64,000 nucleotides of DNA, from the NCBI RefSeq assembly GCF_000012945.1, contig NC_007510.1:558001-622000 (forward strand), written 5' to 3'. Both the position numbers and the translations under genes were made by a program. Source of the DNA: Burkholderia lata (GTDB lineage: Bacteria; Pseudomonadota; Gammaproteobacteria; Burkholderiales; Burkholderiaceae). The notes beneath the pieces are model-generated. The model worked only from the letters and a program-made list of their open reading frames with translations, had not been told where the DNA came from and did not search any database. Below, piece by piece: positions 6,804 through 17,147 of this stretch (the first letter of the stretch is position 1; each line of letters starts with the position of its first letter).

Positions 6804-9800
6804 ATGCAAACCACCGACAACGCGACGTCCCAGTACGAGAGCGCCTCGAGCCGTCCGCTCGGCGGGACCGAACAGGGCGCGAAGGCGCTCGCGCCGCAGG
6901 CCACGTTCGCCGACTACAAGGTGATCCGCCGCAACGGCAGCGTCGTCTCGTTCGAACCTTCGAAGATCGCGATCGCGGTGACCAAGGCTTTCCTGGCCGT
7001 CAATGGCGGGCAGGGCGCGGCATCGGCGCGTGTGCGCGAGCAGGTCGAGCAACTGACGCACAACGTCGTGCGCGCGCTCGTGCGCAGCCGCCCGAACGGC
7101 GGTACGTTCCATATCGAAGACATCCAGGATCAGGTCGAACTCGCGCTGATGCGCGGCGGCGAGCACAACGTCGCGCGTGCGTACGTGCTGTATCGCGAGA
7201 AGCGTCACCTCGAGCGCCAGCATGCGGGCGAGGAAGCAGCGGCAGCGGGCGGCGAGGCGAGCACCGGCATCAACGTCGTCGACAACGGCGTCACGCGCCC
7301 GCTCGACCTGAACGCGCTGCGCGCACTGGTCGTGTCGGCATGCGACGGCCTCGGCGCTGCGGTTAACCCTGACCCGATCGTCGCGGAAACGGTGAAGAAC
7401 CTGTACGACGGCGTGCCGATGAGCCAGGTCTACGACTCGGCGATCCTGGCTGCGCGCACGATGATCGAAAAGGATCCGGCATACAGCCAGGTCACGTCCC
7501 GCATCCTGCTGCACACGATCCGTCGCGAGATCCTCGGCGAAGAAGTGGTCCAGGCCGAGATGTCGACCCGTTACGCGGAATACTTCCCGCAGTTCCTGAA
7601 GCGCGGCGTCGACGCCGGCCTGCTCGACGACAAGCTGCTGCAGTTCGACCTGAAGCGCCTCGGCGAAGCACTCGACGCGAACCGCGACCTGCAGTTCGGC
7701 TACCTCGGCCTGCAGACGCTGTACGACCGCTACTTCCTGCACGTCGAAGGCACCCGCATCGAAATGCCGCAGGCATTCTTCATGCGCGTCGCGATGGGCC
7801 TGTCGCTGAACGAGATCGACCGCGAAACGCGCGCGATCGAGTTCTACAACGTGCTGTCCAGCTTCGACTTCATGAGCTCGACGCCGACGCTGTTCAACTC
7901 GGGCACGCACCGCTCGCAGCTGTCGTCGTGCTACCTGACGACGGTCGCGGACGATCTCGACGGCATCTATGAAGCGCTGAAGGAAAACGCGCTGCTGTCG
8001 AAGTTCGCCGGCGGCCTGGGCAACGACTGGACGCGCGTGCGTGCACTCGGCTCGCATATCAAGGGCACGAACGGCAAGTCGCAAGGCGTGGTCCCGTTCC
8101 TGAAGGTCGTCAACGACACGGCCGTCGCGGTCAACCAGGGTGGCAAGCGCAAGGGCGCGGTCTGCGCGTACCTCGAATCGTGGCACCTCGACATCGAGGA
8201 GTTCCTGGAGCTGCGCAAGAACACGGGCGACGATCGCCGCCGCACGCACGACATGAACACGGCGAACTGGATTCCCGACCTGTTCATGAAGCGCGTGATG
8301 GAAGGCGCCGACTGGACGCTGTTCTCGCCGTCGACCTGCCCGGACCTGCACGACAAGTTCGGCGCGGAATTCGAGGCGGCTTACACGGCTTACGAAGACA
8401 AGGTCGCGCGCGGCGAGATCAAGCTGTTCAAGAAGATCCCGGCGGCGCAGCTGTGGCGCAAGATGCTCGGCATGCTGTTCGAGACGGGCCACCCGTGGAT
8501 CACGTTCAAGGATCCGTGCAACGTGCGCTCGCCGCAGCAGCACGTCGGCGTCGTCCACTCGTCGAACCTGTGCACGGAAATCACGCTGAACACGAGCGAC
8601 TCCGAAATCGCGGTGTGCAACCTCGGCTCCGTGAACCTCGTCGCCCACCTGGTGAAGCAGGCCGACGGCAGCTTCGCGCTCGACCACGACAAGCTGAAGC
8701 GCACGATCAGCGTCGCGATGCGCATGCTCGACAACGTGATCGACATCAACTACTACGCGGTGGCGAAGGCGCGTAACTCGAACCTGAAGCATCGCCCGGT
8801 CGGCATGGGCATCATGGGCTTCCAGGACTGCCTGCACCTGCTGCGCACGCCGTACGCGTCGGAAGCGGCGGTCGCGTTCGCCGACCGTTCGATGGAAGCG
8901 GTCTGCTACTACGCGTACCACGCGTCGACCGAGCTGGCCGAGGAGCGCGGCCGCTACTCGAGCTACCGCGGCTCGCTGTGGGATCGCGGCATCCTCCCGC
9001 AGGACACGCTGAAGCTGCTCGCCGAAGCGCGCGGCGGCTACGTCGAGGTCGACACGTCCGAATCGCTCGACTGGACGTCGCTGCGTTCGCGGATCGCCAC
9101 GCACGGCATGCGCAACTCGAACTGCGTCGCGATCGCACCGACGGCGACGATCTCGAACATCATCGGCGTGTCGGCCTGTATCGAACCGACCTTCCAGAAC
9201 CTGTACGTGAAGTCGAACCTGTCGGGCGAATTCACGGTGGTGAACGAGTACCTGGTGCGTGACCTGAAGGAACGCGGCCTGTGGGACGAAGTGATGGTTG
9301 CCGACCTGAAGTACTTCGACGGCATGCTGTCGCGCATCGACCGGATCCCGGCCGATCTGCGCGCGATCTACGCGACCGCGTTCGAAGTCGACCCGACGTG
9401 GCTGGTCGAAGCGGCATCGCGTCGCCAGAAGTGGATCGACCAGGCGCAGTCGCTGAACATCTACATGGGCGGCGCGTCGGGCAAGAAGCTCGACGAGGTC
9501 TACAAGCTCGCATGGCTGCGCGGCCTGAAGACGACCTACTACCTCCGCACGATGGCGGCGACGCACGTCGAGAAGTCGACGGTCGCACACGGCGCGCTGA
9601 ACGCGGTGCCGACGAGCGGCGGTTCGAGCAGCGGCGGCGCGCAAGGCGCAGCCGGCGGCTTCGGTGCGGCAGGCGGCGCAGCATCGTCGTCGGGCGCAGT
9701 CGACGCAGCACCGGCACTCGCACCGGTCGAGGCAGATGGCCCGGTGTGCACGATGCGTCCGGGCGATCCTGGCTTCGACGAATGCGAAGCGTGCCAGTAA
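6804..9800 (+). CDS. nrdA: Class Ia ribonucleotide reductase, alpha subunit
   Basis: Reduces ribonucleoside diphosphates to deoxyribonucleotides together with NrdB. 998 residues. An N-terminal ATP-cone (about 37-133, dATP/ATP activity switch) is followed by a region resembling a second, degenerate cone, then the ten-stranded barrel. Active-site cysteines are visible: C376 (LSSCYLTTV), C590 (NLCTEITLN, thiyl radical position) and C605 (AVCNLGSVNL); the radical-transfer pair Y912-Y913 is in TTYYLRTM; and the C-terminal shuttle C994-x-x-C997 is intact. A Gly/Ser/Ala-rich linker precedes the tail. The start at 6804 follows AGGAG (6791-6795); the open frame continues upstream to 6675 without family-like sequence. 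Confidence 0.98.
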   Translation: MQTTDNATSQYESASSRPLGGTEQGAKALAPQATFADYKVIRRNGSVVSFEPSKIAIAVTKAFLAVNGGQGAASARVREQVEQLTHNVVRALVRSRPNGGTFHIEDIQDQVELALMRGGEHNVARAYVLYREKRHLERQHAGEEAAAAGGEASTGINVVDNGVTRPLDLNALRALVVSACDGLGAAVNPDPIVAETVKNLYDGVPMSQVYDSAILAARTMIEKDPAYSQVTSRILLHTIRREILGEEVVQAEMSTRYAEYFPQFLKRGVDAGLLDDKLLQFDLKRLGEALDANRDLQFGYLGLQTLYDRYFLHVEGTRIEMPQAFFMRVAMGLSLNEIDRETRAIEFYNVLSSFDFMSSTPTLFNSGTHRSQLSSCYLTTVADDLDGIYEALKENALLSKFAGGLGNDWTRVRALGSHIKGTNGKSQGVVPFLKVVNDTAVAVNQGGKRKGAVCAYLESWHLDIEEFLELRKNTGDDRRRTHDMNTANWIPDLFMKRVMEGADWTLFSPSTCPDLHDKFGAEFEAAYTAYEDKVARGEIKLFKKIPAAQLWRKMLGMLFETGHPWITFKDPCNVRSPQQHVGVVHSSNLCTEITLNTSDSEIAVCNLGSVNLVAHLVKQADGSFALDHDKLKRTISVAMRMLDNVIDINYYAVAKARNSNLKHRPVGMGIMGFQDCLHLLRTPYASEAAVAFADRSMEAVCYYAYHASTELAEERGRYSSYRGSLWDRGILPQDTLKLLAEARGGYVEVDTSESLDWTSLRSRIATHGMRNSNCVAIAPTATISNIIGVSACIEPTFQNLYVKSNLSGEFTVVNEYLVRDLKERGLWDEVMVADLKYFDGMLSRIDRIPADLRAIYATAFEVDPTWLVEAASRRQKWIDQAQSLNIYMGGASGKKLDEVYKLAWLRGLKTTYYLRTMAATHVEKSTVAHGALNAVPTSGGSSSGGAQGAAGGFGAAGGAASSSGAVDAAPALAPVEADGPVCTMRPGDPGFDECEACQ

Positions 9801-10165
9801 CGCAGTACGCCTGACCTGAGAAGCAGGTCAGCGCGGCGCACACGACAATCGATCGAGGTTGAAGTGTGCGCCGCTCTCAACTAAAAAAATGATAAGGAAT
9901 CTGTAACGCGGCACCTGCGTTGCAGGCAGTGACAAGCGATCGAAACATCCCCGACGACGTCGCGTTTCGATCAGCGTTCGATGCGTCGAGCGCACCTCGC
10001 GATACACGCGCGACACACGTCGCGCTCTGCATGAACGACGATGCGTTGCTCAAAGTGTTGTATCGAGGTCGCAACGCGAATCGAAAAAAGGATTTTTCGT
10101 GAGCGAACCCTTTTATCGCTCAGGAAAAGATGGTACAAACCGTTCTAAATTGATGGTGAGAATTT
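9801..10165. other. Intergenic region between nrdA and nrdB
   Basis: 365 bp with no convincing gene. It begins with two successive hairpins just after nrdA (9811-9831 and 9833-9874). Near its end is a further hairpin GAGCGA/TCGCTC (10101-10121), followed by GGTGAG as the nrdB ribosome site. No near-consensus promoter or NrdR box was recognised here, so nrdB is probably read through from nrdA at a reduced level or has a promoter I could not identify. Confidence 0.5.
9811..9874. terminator. Double hairpin after nrdA
   Basis: Stem CTGACCT/AGGTCAG (9811-9831) is followed at once by a perfect 11-bp stem GCGGCGCACAC/GTGTGCGCCGC (9833-9843 with 9864-9874). The tail is TCTCAACTAAAAAAA, so there is no T tract on the plus strand; on the minus strand A/T content precedes it. 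More likely a 3'-end stabiliser or partial terminator than a full stop. Confidence 0.5.
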
Positions 10166-11377
10166 ATGCTCAACTGGGATGAAGAGAAGACTGCCGTAAC
10201 TCCCGCGAGCGGAGCGCAGCAAAACGCGATGCGCACCTCCGCAGGAGCGGCTGTCGGACTGCAGGCTGCAACGCCTGCCGCCCATCAGGTCCGCGACATT
10301 TTCGAAGGCGATCTTGCGGTGCCGCCGCAAGCATCGGCTGTTCCCGCCGGCGGTTCGGAAGCGCGGGTCAATGTCGCCGACAAGCGCATCATCAACGGCC
10401 AGACTGACGTCAATCAGCTGGTGCCGTTCAAGTACAAGTGGGCGTGGGAAAAGTATCTGGCCGGTTGCGCGAACCACTGGATGCCGCAGGAAATCAACAT
10501 GTCCCGCGACATCGCTCTGTGGAAGGACCCGAACGGTCTGACCGAGGACGAGCGCCGCATCGTGAAGCGCAACCTCGGTTTCTTCGTGACGGCCGATTCG
10601 CTCGCGGCGAACAACATCGTGCTCGGCACGTACCGCCACATCACGGCGCCCGAGTGCCGGCAGTTCCTGCTGCGCCAGGCGTTCGAAGAGGCGATCCACA
10701 CGCACGCGTACCAATACATTGTCGAATCGCTCGGTCTCGACGAAGGCGAGATCTTCAACGCGTACCACGAGGTCACGTCGATCCGCGCGAAGGACGAATT
10801 CCTGATCCCGTTCATCCACACGCTGACGGATCCGGCCTTCAAGACCGGCACGCTCGAAGCGGATCAGAAGCTGCTGAAGTCGCTGATCGTGTTCGCCTGC
10901 ATCATGGAAGGCCTGTTCTTCTATGTCGGGTTCACGCAGATCCTCGCGCTCGGCCGCCAGAACAAGATGACGGGTGCTGCAGAGCAATATCAGTACATCC
11001 TGCGCGACGAGTCGATGCACTGCAACTTCGGCATCGACCTGATCAACCAGATCAAGCTCGAGAATCCGCATCTCTGGACCGCCGAATTCCGCGCCGAGAT
11101 CCGCGAGCTGTTCAAGCAGGCTGTCGAACTCGAATACCGCTACGCCGAAGACACGATGCCGCGCGGCGTGCTGGGTTTGAACGCGTCGATGTTCAAGAGC
11201 TATCTGCGCTTCATCAGCAACCGCCGTTGCCAGCAGATCGGCCTTGACCCGCTGTATCCGAACGAGGAAAACCCGTTCCCGTGGATGAGCGAGATGATCG
11301 ACCTGAAGAAGGAACGCAACTTCTTCGAGACGCGTGTGATCGAGTATCAGACGGGCGGTGCGCTGTCCTGGGAATAA
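10166..11377 (+). CDS. nrdB: Class Ia ribonucleotide reductase, beta (radical) subunit
   Basis: Supplies the tyrosyl radical to NrdA. 403 residues with an unusually long N-terminal lead of about 70 residues before the ferritin-like core. The ExxHxxxY core motif EAIHTHAY places iron ligands E175 and H178 and the radical tyrosine Y182, so this is a tyrosyl-radical enzyme, not the Phe-type Mn/Fe variant. Further ligand helices are visible ([26 protein letters not shown]). The start at 10166 has GGTGAG (10154-10159) before it. Separation from nrdA by 365 bp with hairpins suggests differential expression of the two subunits. Confidence 0.97.
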   Translation: MLNWDEEKTAVTPASGAQQNAMRTSAGAAVGLQAATPAAHQVRDIFEGDLAVPPQASAVPAGGSEARVNVADKRIINGQTDVNQLVPFKYKWAWEKYLAGCANHWMPQEINMSRDIALWKDPNGLTEDERRIVKRNLGFFVTADSLAANNIVLGTYRHITAPECRQFLLRQAFEEAIHTHAYQYIVESLGLDEGEIFNAYHEVTSIRAKDEFLIPFIHTLTDPAFKTGTLEADQKLLKSLIVFACIMEGLFFYVGFTQILALGRQNKMTGAAEQYQYILRDESMHCNFGIDLINQIKLENPHLWTAEFRAEIRELFKQAVELEYRYAEDTMPRGVLGLNASMFKSYLRFISNRRCQQIGLDPLYPNEENPFPWMSEMIDLKKERNFFETRVIEYQTGGALSWE

Positions 11378-11814
11378 CCCGCAGCAGCGAACCCGTCACA
11401 TGATGGTGCAGCCGGCGGCCTCTCGGCCCCGGCCCAAGGTTTAGGAGCAAGAACGCCTGATGCAAAGCATGCCCGGTGCCTTAACGGCACGACGACACGA
11501 CAGGCACTTTGCGAACCCTTCAGTGGGATGGGCAAACTTCCCTCCGGAAAAAGCGGACAGCCGTGTGGCGGTCCGCTTGATCAAGCGATTAGGGGTAGCG
11601 GCGCGAGGTGCGCCGGCTACCGACTTGATTTGGCGCGCGAGGCCGGGTGGTCACGCGCGCCATACCGTATTCATTAGCGTAAGCGCGTGGTATCCGCGTA
11701 CGCCGATGAATAGCCCGCTTCGAAGCGCACGTCCTGAACAGCGTCCGCGGGAAGCGGGTTTTGACGAAGGGTGTAGTTTGAACTGACTCTCATCTGAACC
11801 TGAAGGAGAACAAC
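11378..11814. other. Intergenic region before the H1-like gene
   Basis: 437 bp. A hairpin AAGCGGAC/GTCCGCTT (11551-11578) is the only clear structure and could end the nrdB transcript, although no T tract follows. A 108-codon open frame (11460-11786) was judged non-coding because its third positions are mixed A/T/G/C, unlike the G/C-rich third positions of the neighbouring genes. AAGGAG at 11803-11808 serves the downstream gene. No near-consensus promoter was found. Confidence 0.45.
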
Positions 11815-12504
11815 ATGGCACTTGCCAAGAAGAAACCGGCTGCAAAGAAGGCCGCAGTGAAGAAGGTCGCTGCGAAGAAGGCTGCTGCGCCGGCGAAGAA
11901 GGCCGCTGCAGTGAAGAAGGTTGCTGCCAAGAAGGTCGCGGTGAAGAAGGTTGCCGCGAAGAAGGCAGCACCGGCGAAGAAGGCAGCAGTGAAGAAGGTT
12001 GCTGCCAAGAAGGTCGCAACGAAGAAGGTTGCAGCCAAGAAGGTCGCAGTGAAGAAGGTTGCTGCGAAGAAGGCAGCACCGGCGAAGAAGGCCGCAGTGA
12101 AGAAGGTTGCAGCCAAGAAAGTCGCAGTGAAGAAGGTTGCTGCGAAGAAGGCCGCACCGGCCAAGAAGGCTGCTGCGAAGAAGGCCGCGCCGGCGAAGAA
12201 GGCTGCTGCGAAGAAGGCTGCGCCTGCCAAGAAGGCTGCCGCGAAGAAGGCTGCGCCTGCTGCGAAGAAGGCTGCCCCTGCGAAGAAGGCCGCTGCTCCC
12301 GCGAAGAAGGCTGCCGCTGCTGCTCCGGCTCCGGCGAAGAAGGCCGCGGCTCCGAAGAAGGCTGCTGCTCCGAAGAAGGCCGTCGTGAAGAAGGCTGCAC
12401 CGGCAACGACCGCGTCGACCGCATCGGTTGCGCCGGCATCGGGCGTGAAGACCGCGCTCAACCCGGCAGCGGCATGGCCGTTCCCGACCGGCAGCCGTCC
12501 GTAA
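11815..12504 (+). CDS. Histone H1-like Lys/Ala-rich nucleoid protein
   Basis: A 229-residue, extremely basic protein made almost entirely of KKAA, KKVA and APAKK units, closing with a non-repetitive tail SGVKTALNPAAAWPFPTGS. It resembles bacterial H1-like proteins (AlgP- and Hc-like) that coat or condense DNA; the exact role here is inferred. The repeat structure is visible at DNA level: blocks of gtgaagaaggttgc-type and gccaagaag-type units recur through 11840-12340, so length differences between strains are expected from slippage or unequal recombination. The start follows AAGGAG. A strong terminator lies 70 bp after the stop. Confidence 0.88.
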   Translation: MALAKKKPAAKKAAVKKVAAKKAAAPAKKAAAVKKVAAKKVAVKKVAAKKAAPAKKAAVKKVAAKKVATKKVAAKKVAVKKVAAKKAAPAKKAAVKKVAAKKVAVKKVAAKKAAPAKKAAAKKAAPAKKAAAKKAAPAKKAAAKKAAPAAKKAAPAKKAAAPAKKAAAAAPAPAKKAAAPKKAAAPKKAVVKKAAPATTASTASVAPASGVKTALNPAAAWPFPTGSRP

Positions 12505-12526
12505 TCGAGGCTGACCTGCACCACCC

Positions 12527-12568
12527 GGACACTCACGTGGTGTCCGCGGGTTGAGTAGCGCTACTCAA
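12527..12568. repeat. Two consecutive inverted repeats after the H1-like gene
   Basis: CGGACAC/GTGTCCG (12526-12546) is followed by the perfect 18-bp palindrome TTGAGTAGCGCTACTCAA (12551-12568), directly before the terminator. Purpose unknown; could be an RNA 3'-end structure or a protein-binding dyad. Confidence 0.6.
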
Positions 12569-12573
12569 TCAGT

Positions 12574-12606
12574 CCCGCCATCTGGCTCAGGTGGCGGGAT
12601 TTTTTT
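12574..12606 (+). terminator. Intrinsic terminator of the H1-like gene
   Basis: Stem CCCGCCA/TGGCGGG (12574-12580 with 12592-12598) followed by A and seven T (12600-12606). Good rho-independent terminator on the plus strand. Confidence 0.88.
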
Positions 12607-12663
12607 CGTCTGTACTTGCCGATAGGCAGGTTGCCCGTATGCCGGTTGCGGCGGGTACGGACG

Positions 12664-12697
12664 AAAAAAAACGCATGTGCAGCTTCGCACATGCGTT
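12664..12697 (-). terminator. Intrinsic terminator of the glycine-zipper lipoprotein gene
   Basis: Perfect 11-bp stem AACGCATGTGC/GCACATGCGTT with a 6-nt loop; on the minus strand it is followed by a run of T residues (A run 12664-12671 on plus). It sits 35 bp after the stop of the convergent lipoprotein gene. Confidence 0.88.
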
Positions 12698-12731
12698 CGA
12701 CCGCGGCTTGCGCCGCGAGCTGAGGTACCCG

Positions 12732-13205
12732 TTAGTGCGTGACGCGCGTGACGCCGCCGCTCGACAGCAGTCGCACGCGCTCGCCGGCGCGGAACGCTTC
12801 GCCGCTTGCTGCCTGCGTGATCGAGCGCAGATCGCCGTTGTCGAGGCGCACGGTGATTTCGACACCGTTCGCCGTGCTGAGGTTTTCGCCGACCGCGTTG
12901 CCCGCGACCGCGCCGACGAGGCCGCCGGCGATCGCGGTCAGGATCGACCCCTTGCCGCCGCCGATCGCGCTGCCTGCCACCGCGCCGAGTGCGCCGCCGC
13001 CGATCGTGCCGATCGCGCTGCCGCCGCCGTCGGACTGGATGCGCACGGCGCGGACGCTTTCGACCGTGCCCATGCGGACCGTCTGTTCGCGCTGCGCCTG
13101 GCCGACGCTATAGACATCCGCCGAACCGGGTGCGGTGAAGCAACCGGTGAGCGTCAGCGAGGCCGTCAGCATGGCCGCGAGCGTGAGGGTCTTTTTCGTC
13201 AACAT
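12732..13205 (-). CDS. Glycine-zipper 2TM lipoprotein (SlyB/PcP-like)
   Basis: A 157-residue outer-membrane-type lipoprotein. The signal peptide MLTKKTLTLAAMLTASLTLT ends in a lipobox LTGC with lipidated C22. The middle is a glycine zipper (GTIGGGALGAVAGSAIGG and GGLVGAVAGNAVGE), the two-helix motif of the SlyB/Rick_17kDa antigen family, and the C-terminal part (VEITVRLDNGDLRSITQ) is a small beta domain. Such proteins are envelope-integrity factors induced by stress or low divalent cations in other bacteria; that is family knowledge only. It is convergent with the H1-like gene. The PfkB gene ends about 20 bp upstream, so the two may be co-transcribed. Confidence 0.87.
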   Translation of the reverse strand: MLTKKTLTLAAMLTASLTLTGCFTAPGSADVYSVGQAQREQTVRMGTVESVRAVRIQSDGGGSAIGTIGGGALGAVAGSAIGGGKGSILTAIAGGLVGAVAGNAVGENLSTANGVEITVRLDNGDLRSITQAASGEAFRAGERVRLLSSGGVTRVTH

Positions 13206-13224
13206 CTTTGCTCTCCCACAAAAT

Positions 13225-14163
13225 TCATTTGAGACTGTAACCGAATGCAGTCTCGAAGCGCGCGTCGATCTCGGCGCGCGTCAGTACGTAAGTCTGGGGC
13301 CCCTGGTGGGCGATCTTGATCGAGCCCATCAGGCTCGCGAGGCGGCCCGTGGTTGCCCAGTCGAGGCCATGTTCGATGCCGTACAGCAGGCCACCCCGGA
13401 AGGCATCGCCGCAGCCGGTCGGATCGGAGATACGCTCGGCCGGCACGACAGGAATCAGCTCCGTGCCCTGCTTGTGGCGGATGGTCGCGCCGTGCTCGCC
13501 ACGCGTAATGACGAGCGCGTCGACCCGGCTGGCGATTTCATCTTCGGACCATCCCGTCTTGTCGCTCACCAGCTTGGCCTCGTAGTCGTTGACCGCTACA
13601 TAGGTCGCAAGTTCAATGCTGCGGCGCAGCGTCGCACCGTCGAACAGCGGCAGGCCCTGGCCCGGATCGAATACGAACGGCACACCGGCCTTCGCGAGTT
13701 CTTCGACGTGCTGCACCATCCCGTCGAAGCCGTCGGGGCCGACGATCGCGAGCTTGATGCCCGGCGCGTCGCCTGCGTGGTTCAGGTGCGACTGCATCAT
13801 CGCGCCCGGGTGGAACGCCGTGATCTGGTTGTTGTCGAGATCGGTCGTGATCATCGCCTGCGCCGTATACGTGTCGGGCAGCACGCGGACGTGGTCGCGA
13901 CGCAGGCCGAGCTGGTCGAGCCGGTCGAGATACGACTGGGCGTCGAGCGCGCCCACCGTCCCCATGATCCGCGCATCGCCGCCGAGCAGGTGCAGCGCGT
14001 ACGCGATGTTGCCCGCGCAGCCGCCGAATTCGCGGCGCATCGTCGGCACGAGGAAGCTCAGGTTGATGAGGTGCACCTGGTCGGGGAGGATGTGCTCACG
14101 AAACCGCCCTTCGAAGGTCATGATGGAATCGTAGGCGATCGAGCCGCAAATCAACGTAGCCAA
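13225..14163 (-). CDS. PfkB-family carbohydrate (adenosine-kinase-like) kinase
   Basis: A 312-residue ribokinase/PfkB-family kinase. Family motifs: GGCAGNIAYALHLLGG near residues 47-62 and the C-terminal signature DPTGCGDAFRGG (from residue 247) with catalytic D253. Sequence style (FEGRFREHILPDQVHLINLSFLVP) is closest to the proteobacterial adenosine kinase-like group, but the substrate cannot be fixed from sequence; a sugar is also possible. It lies between tpx and the lipoprotein gene on the same strand, with a nested GC hairpin (14192-14235 area) between it and tpx. Confidence 0.8.
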   Translation of the reverse strand: MATLICGSIAYDSIMTFEGRFREHILPDQVHLINLSFLVPTMRREFGGCAGNIAYALHLLGGDARIMGTVGALDAQSYLDRLDQLGLRRDHVRVLPDTYTAQAMITTDLDNNQITAFHPGAMMQSHLNHAGDAPGIKLAIVGPDGFDGMVQHVEELAKAGVPFVFDPGQGLPLFDGATLRRSIELATYVAVNDYEAKLVSDKTGWSEDEIASRVDALVITRGEHGATIRHKQGTELIPVVPAERISDPTGCGDAFRGGLLYGIEHGLDWATTGRLASLMGSIKIAHQGPQTYVLTRAEIDARFETAFGYSLK

Positions 14164-14190
14164 GGTGTGCGTTCCTGTAGAAATGAGGGA

Positions 14191-14234
14191 CCCCTGCGCG
14201 ACAACGCCGCGCGAAAGGCGCGGCGCGGCAGGGG
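14191..14234. terminator. Nested hairpin between tpx and the PfkB gene
   Basis: Inner stem GCCGCGC/GCGCGGC (14206-14224, loop GAAAG) inside outer arms CCCCTGC/GCAGGGG. No T tract on the minus strand, so an intercistronic stabiliser or partial terminator after tpx rather than a complete one. Confidence 0.45.
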
Positions 14235-14249
14235 AAAGCGAGAGAAAGC

Positions 14250-14753
14250 TTACTTCAGTGCGGCGAGCGCTGCATCGTAGTTCGGCTCGTCCTTGATTTC
14301 GCCGACGAGTTCCGCGTGGATCACCTTGTCCTGCGCGTCGAGCACGACGACCGCACGTGCGGTCAGGCCGTTCAGCGGGCCGCTCGTCACGTCGACGCCG
14401 TATGCGTTCGCGAACGCGCGGCCGGTGCGGAACGTCGAAGCAGTCACGACGTTCTCGAGGCCTTCGGTCGTGCAGAAGCGCGTCGCAGCGAACGGCAGGT
14501 CGGCGGACACGACGACGACGACCGTGTTGTCGAGCGACGATGCGGCTTCGTTGAACTTGCGGGTCGACGTCGCGCAGGTCGGCGTGTCGAGGCTCGGGAC
14601 GATGTTCAGCACCTTGCGCTTGCCGGCGAAGCTGGCGAGCGACAGGTCGGCGAGGTCCTTGCCGACCAGCTTGAAATCGGCGCCTTGTGCGCCGACGGCC
14701 GGGAACGTGCCGGCGAGATCGATCGGGTTGCCACCCAGCGTAACTTTGCTCAT
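14250..14753 (-). CDS. tpx: Thiol peroxidase (atypical 2-Cys peroxiredoxin)
   Basis: Reduces hydrogen and alkyl peroxides using thioredoxin. 167 residues, full length. The peroxidatic cysteine is C60 in [17 protein letters not shown] and the resolving cysteine C94 in [10 protein letters not shown], the spacing of Tpx. The N-terminal [17 protein letters not shown] is also characteristic. Transcribed away from the DUF3426 gene with a 73-bp GC-rich gap that holds no obvious operator. Confidence 0.97.
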   Translation of the reverse strand: MSKVTLGGNPIDLAGTFPAVGAQGADFKLVGKDLADLSLASFAGKRKVLNIVPSLDTPTCATSTRKFNEAASSLDNTVVVVVSADLPFAATRFCTTEGLENVVTASTFRTGRAFANAYGVDVTSGPLNGLTARAVVVLDAQDKVIHAELVGEIKDEPNYDAALAALK

Positions 14754-14826
14754 GTTCGTGCTCCGAAATAGCGCGCCGCTCGGGCGCGCGGGTTGAGACG
14801 GGCGCGCAGGCGCGCGCCGCGGCGCG

Positions 14827-16197
<1,371 letters not shown>

Positions 16198-16242
16198 GTC
16201 GAGCCGGGCGGCCTGCTGGCCAGAGTGAAGGACAGCGCTATT

Positions 16243-17145
16243 CTAATGGCTTTCGCGTCGGGTTCCGGCGAGGCATACCCAACCTTCGTGCTCACGCCAG
16301 ACCGAGATGTCGACGTAGCGTGCGTAGACGGCCGCCACTTCGTCCGCCTGGCGCGCGAGCACGCCCGACAGCGCGATGCGCCCACCCGGCTTGACCTTCG
16401 ATGCGAGCATCGACGCCATCAGCTTCAGCGGATTCGACAGGATGTTCGCGACGACGATGTCGAATTCGCCGTCCGGGCACGCATCGGGCAGCCCGTACGT
16501 GACATCCGCATGGTTGCGTTCGCTGTTCTGCCGCGCCGATTCGACCGCCTGCGGATCGATGTCGATGCCGATGACGGGGTTCGCCCCGCATTTCTTCGCG
16601 AGGATCGCGAGAATGCCCGAGCCGCAGCCGTAGTCGAGCACCGACTGGCCCGGCTTCACCGACTGCTCGAGCCATTCCATGCACAGGCGCGTGGTCGGGT
16701 GGCTGCCGGTGCCGAATGCGAGGCCCGGATCGAGTTCGAGGATGAGCGCATCGGGATCGGGCGCATCGTGCCACGACGGCACGACCCAGATCCGCTCGCC
16801 GATCGGGATCGGCTCGAACTGCGATTGCGTGAGCCGCACCCAGTCCTGTTCCTCGACTTCGCGGACGGTGAACGCCGGCGTCTCGGCGACGCCGATCTCG
16901 TTCGCGGCAGCCGCGAGGAGCACGGCCGGCTCATGGTCGGCCGCGAGCAGCGCGACCACGCGCGAGTGCTGCCACGCGGTGCGGTCGGGCACGAGGCCCG
17001 GCTCGCCGAAGAGCGGCTGTTCGTCGGGCGTGTCGGCGTCGGCGTCTTCCACGGACACCGACAGCGCGCCGAGTTCGAGCAGCGCGTCGGACAGTGCCTC
17101 CGCATGCTCACGGGCCAGTTCGACGACGAGTTCGCGATAGCTCAT
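16243..17145 (-). CDS. prmA: Ribosomal protein L11 methyltransferase
   Basis: Methylates L11 at several lysine/N-terminal positions. 300 residues. The SAM-binding motif [15 protein letters not shown], the acidic loop [13 protein letters not shown] and the catalytic-site segment [10 protein letters not shown] are in the usual order after the small N-terminal L11-recognition domain. Its ATG is 2 bp after the accC stop, so it is the third gene of an accB-accC-prmA unit, an order common in proteobacteria. The DUF3426 gene follows 45 bp on. Confidence 0.97.
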   Translation of the reverse strand: MSYRELVVELAREHAEALSDALLELGALSVSVEDADADTPDEQPLFGEPGLVPDRTAWQHSRVVALLAADHEPAVLLAAAANEIGVAETPAFTVREVEEQDWVRLTQSQFEPIPIGERIWVVPSWHDAPDPDALILELDPGLAFGTGSHPTTRLCMEWLEQSVKPGQSVLDYGCGSGILAILAKKCGANPVIGIDIDPQAVESARQNSERNHADVTYGLPDACPDGEFDIVVANILSNPLKLMASMLASKVKPGGRIALSGVLARQADEVAAVYARYVDISVWREHEGWVCLAGTRRESH

Positions 17146-17147
17146 GC

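Noticed and set aside
6576..9644. 1022-codon open frame on the minus strand across nrdA
   Set aside because: It is the antisense shadow of nrdA: composition rich in Arg, Ala, Val, His, no family motif, and the sense gene is fully conserved in its catalytic residues.
11460..11786. 108-codon frame upstream of the H1-like gene
   Set aside because: Third codon positions are mixed rather than G/C-rich, the residue content is unlike local proteins and no domain is visible; AGGAG is 13 nt from the ATG. Probably leader or spacer DNA.
12600..12671. Long imperfect inverted repeat (T7-CGTC...GACG-A7) between two terminators
   Set aside because: It results from two facing intrinsic terminators having similar tails, and needs no further explanation.
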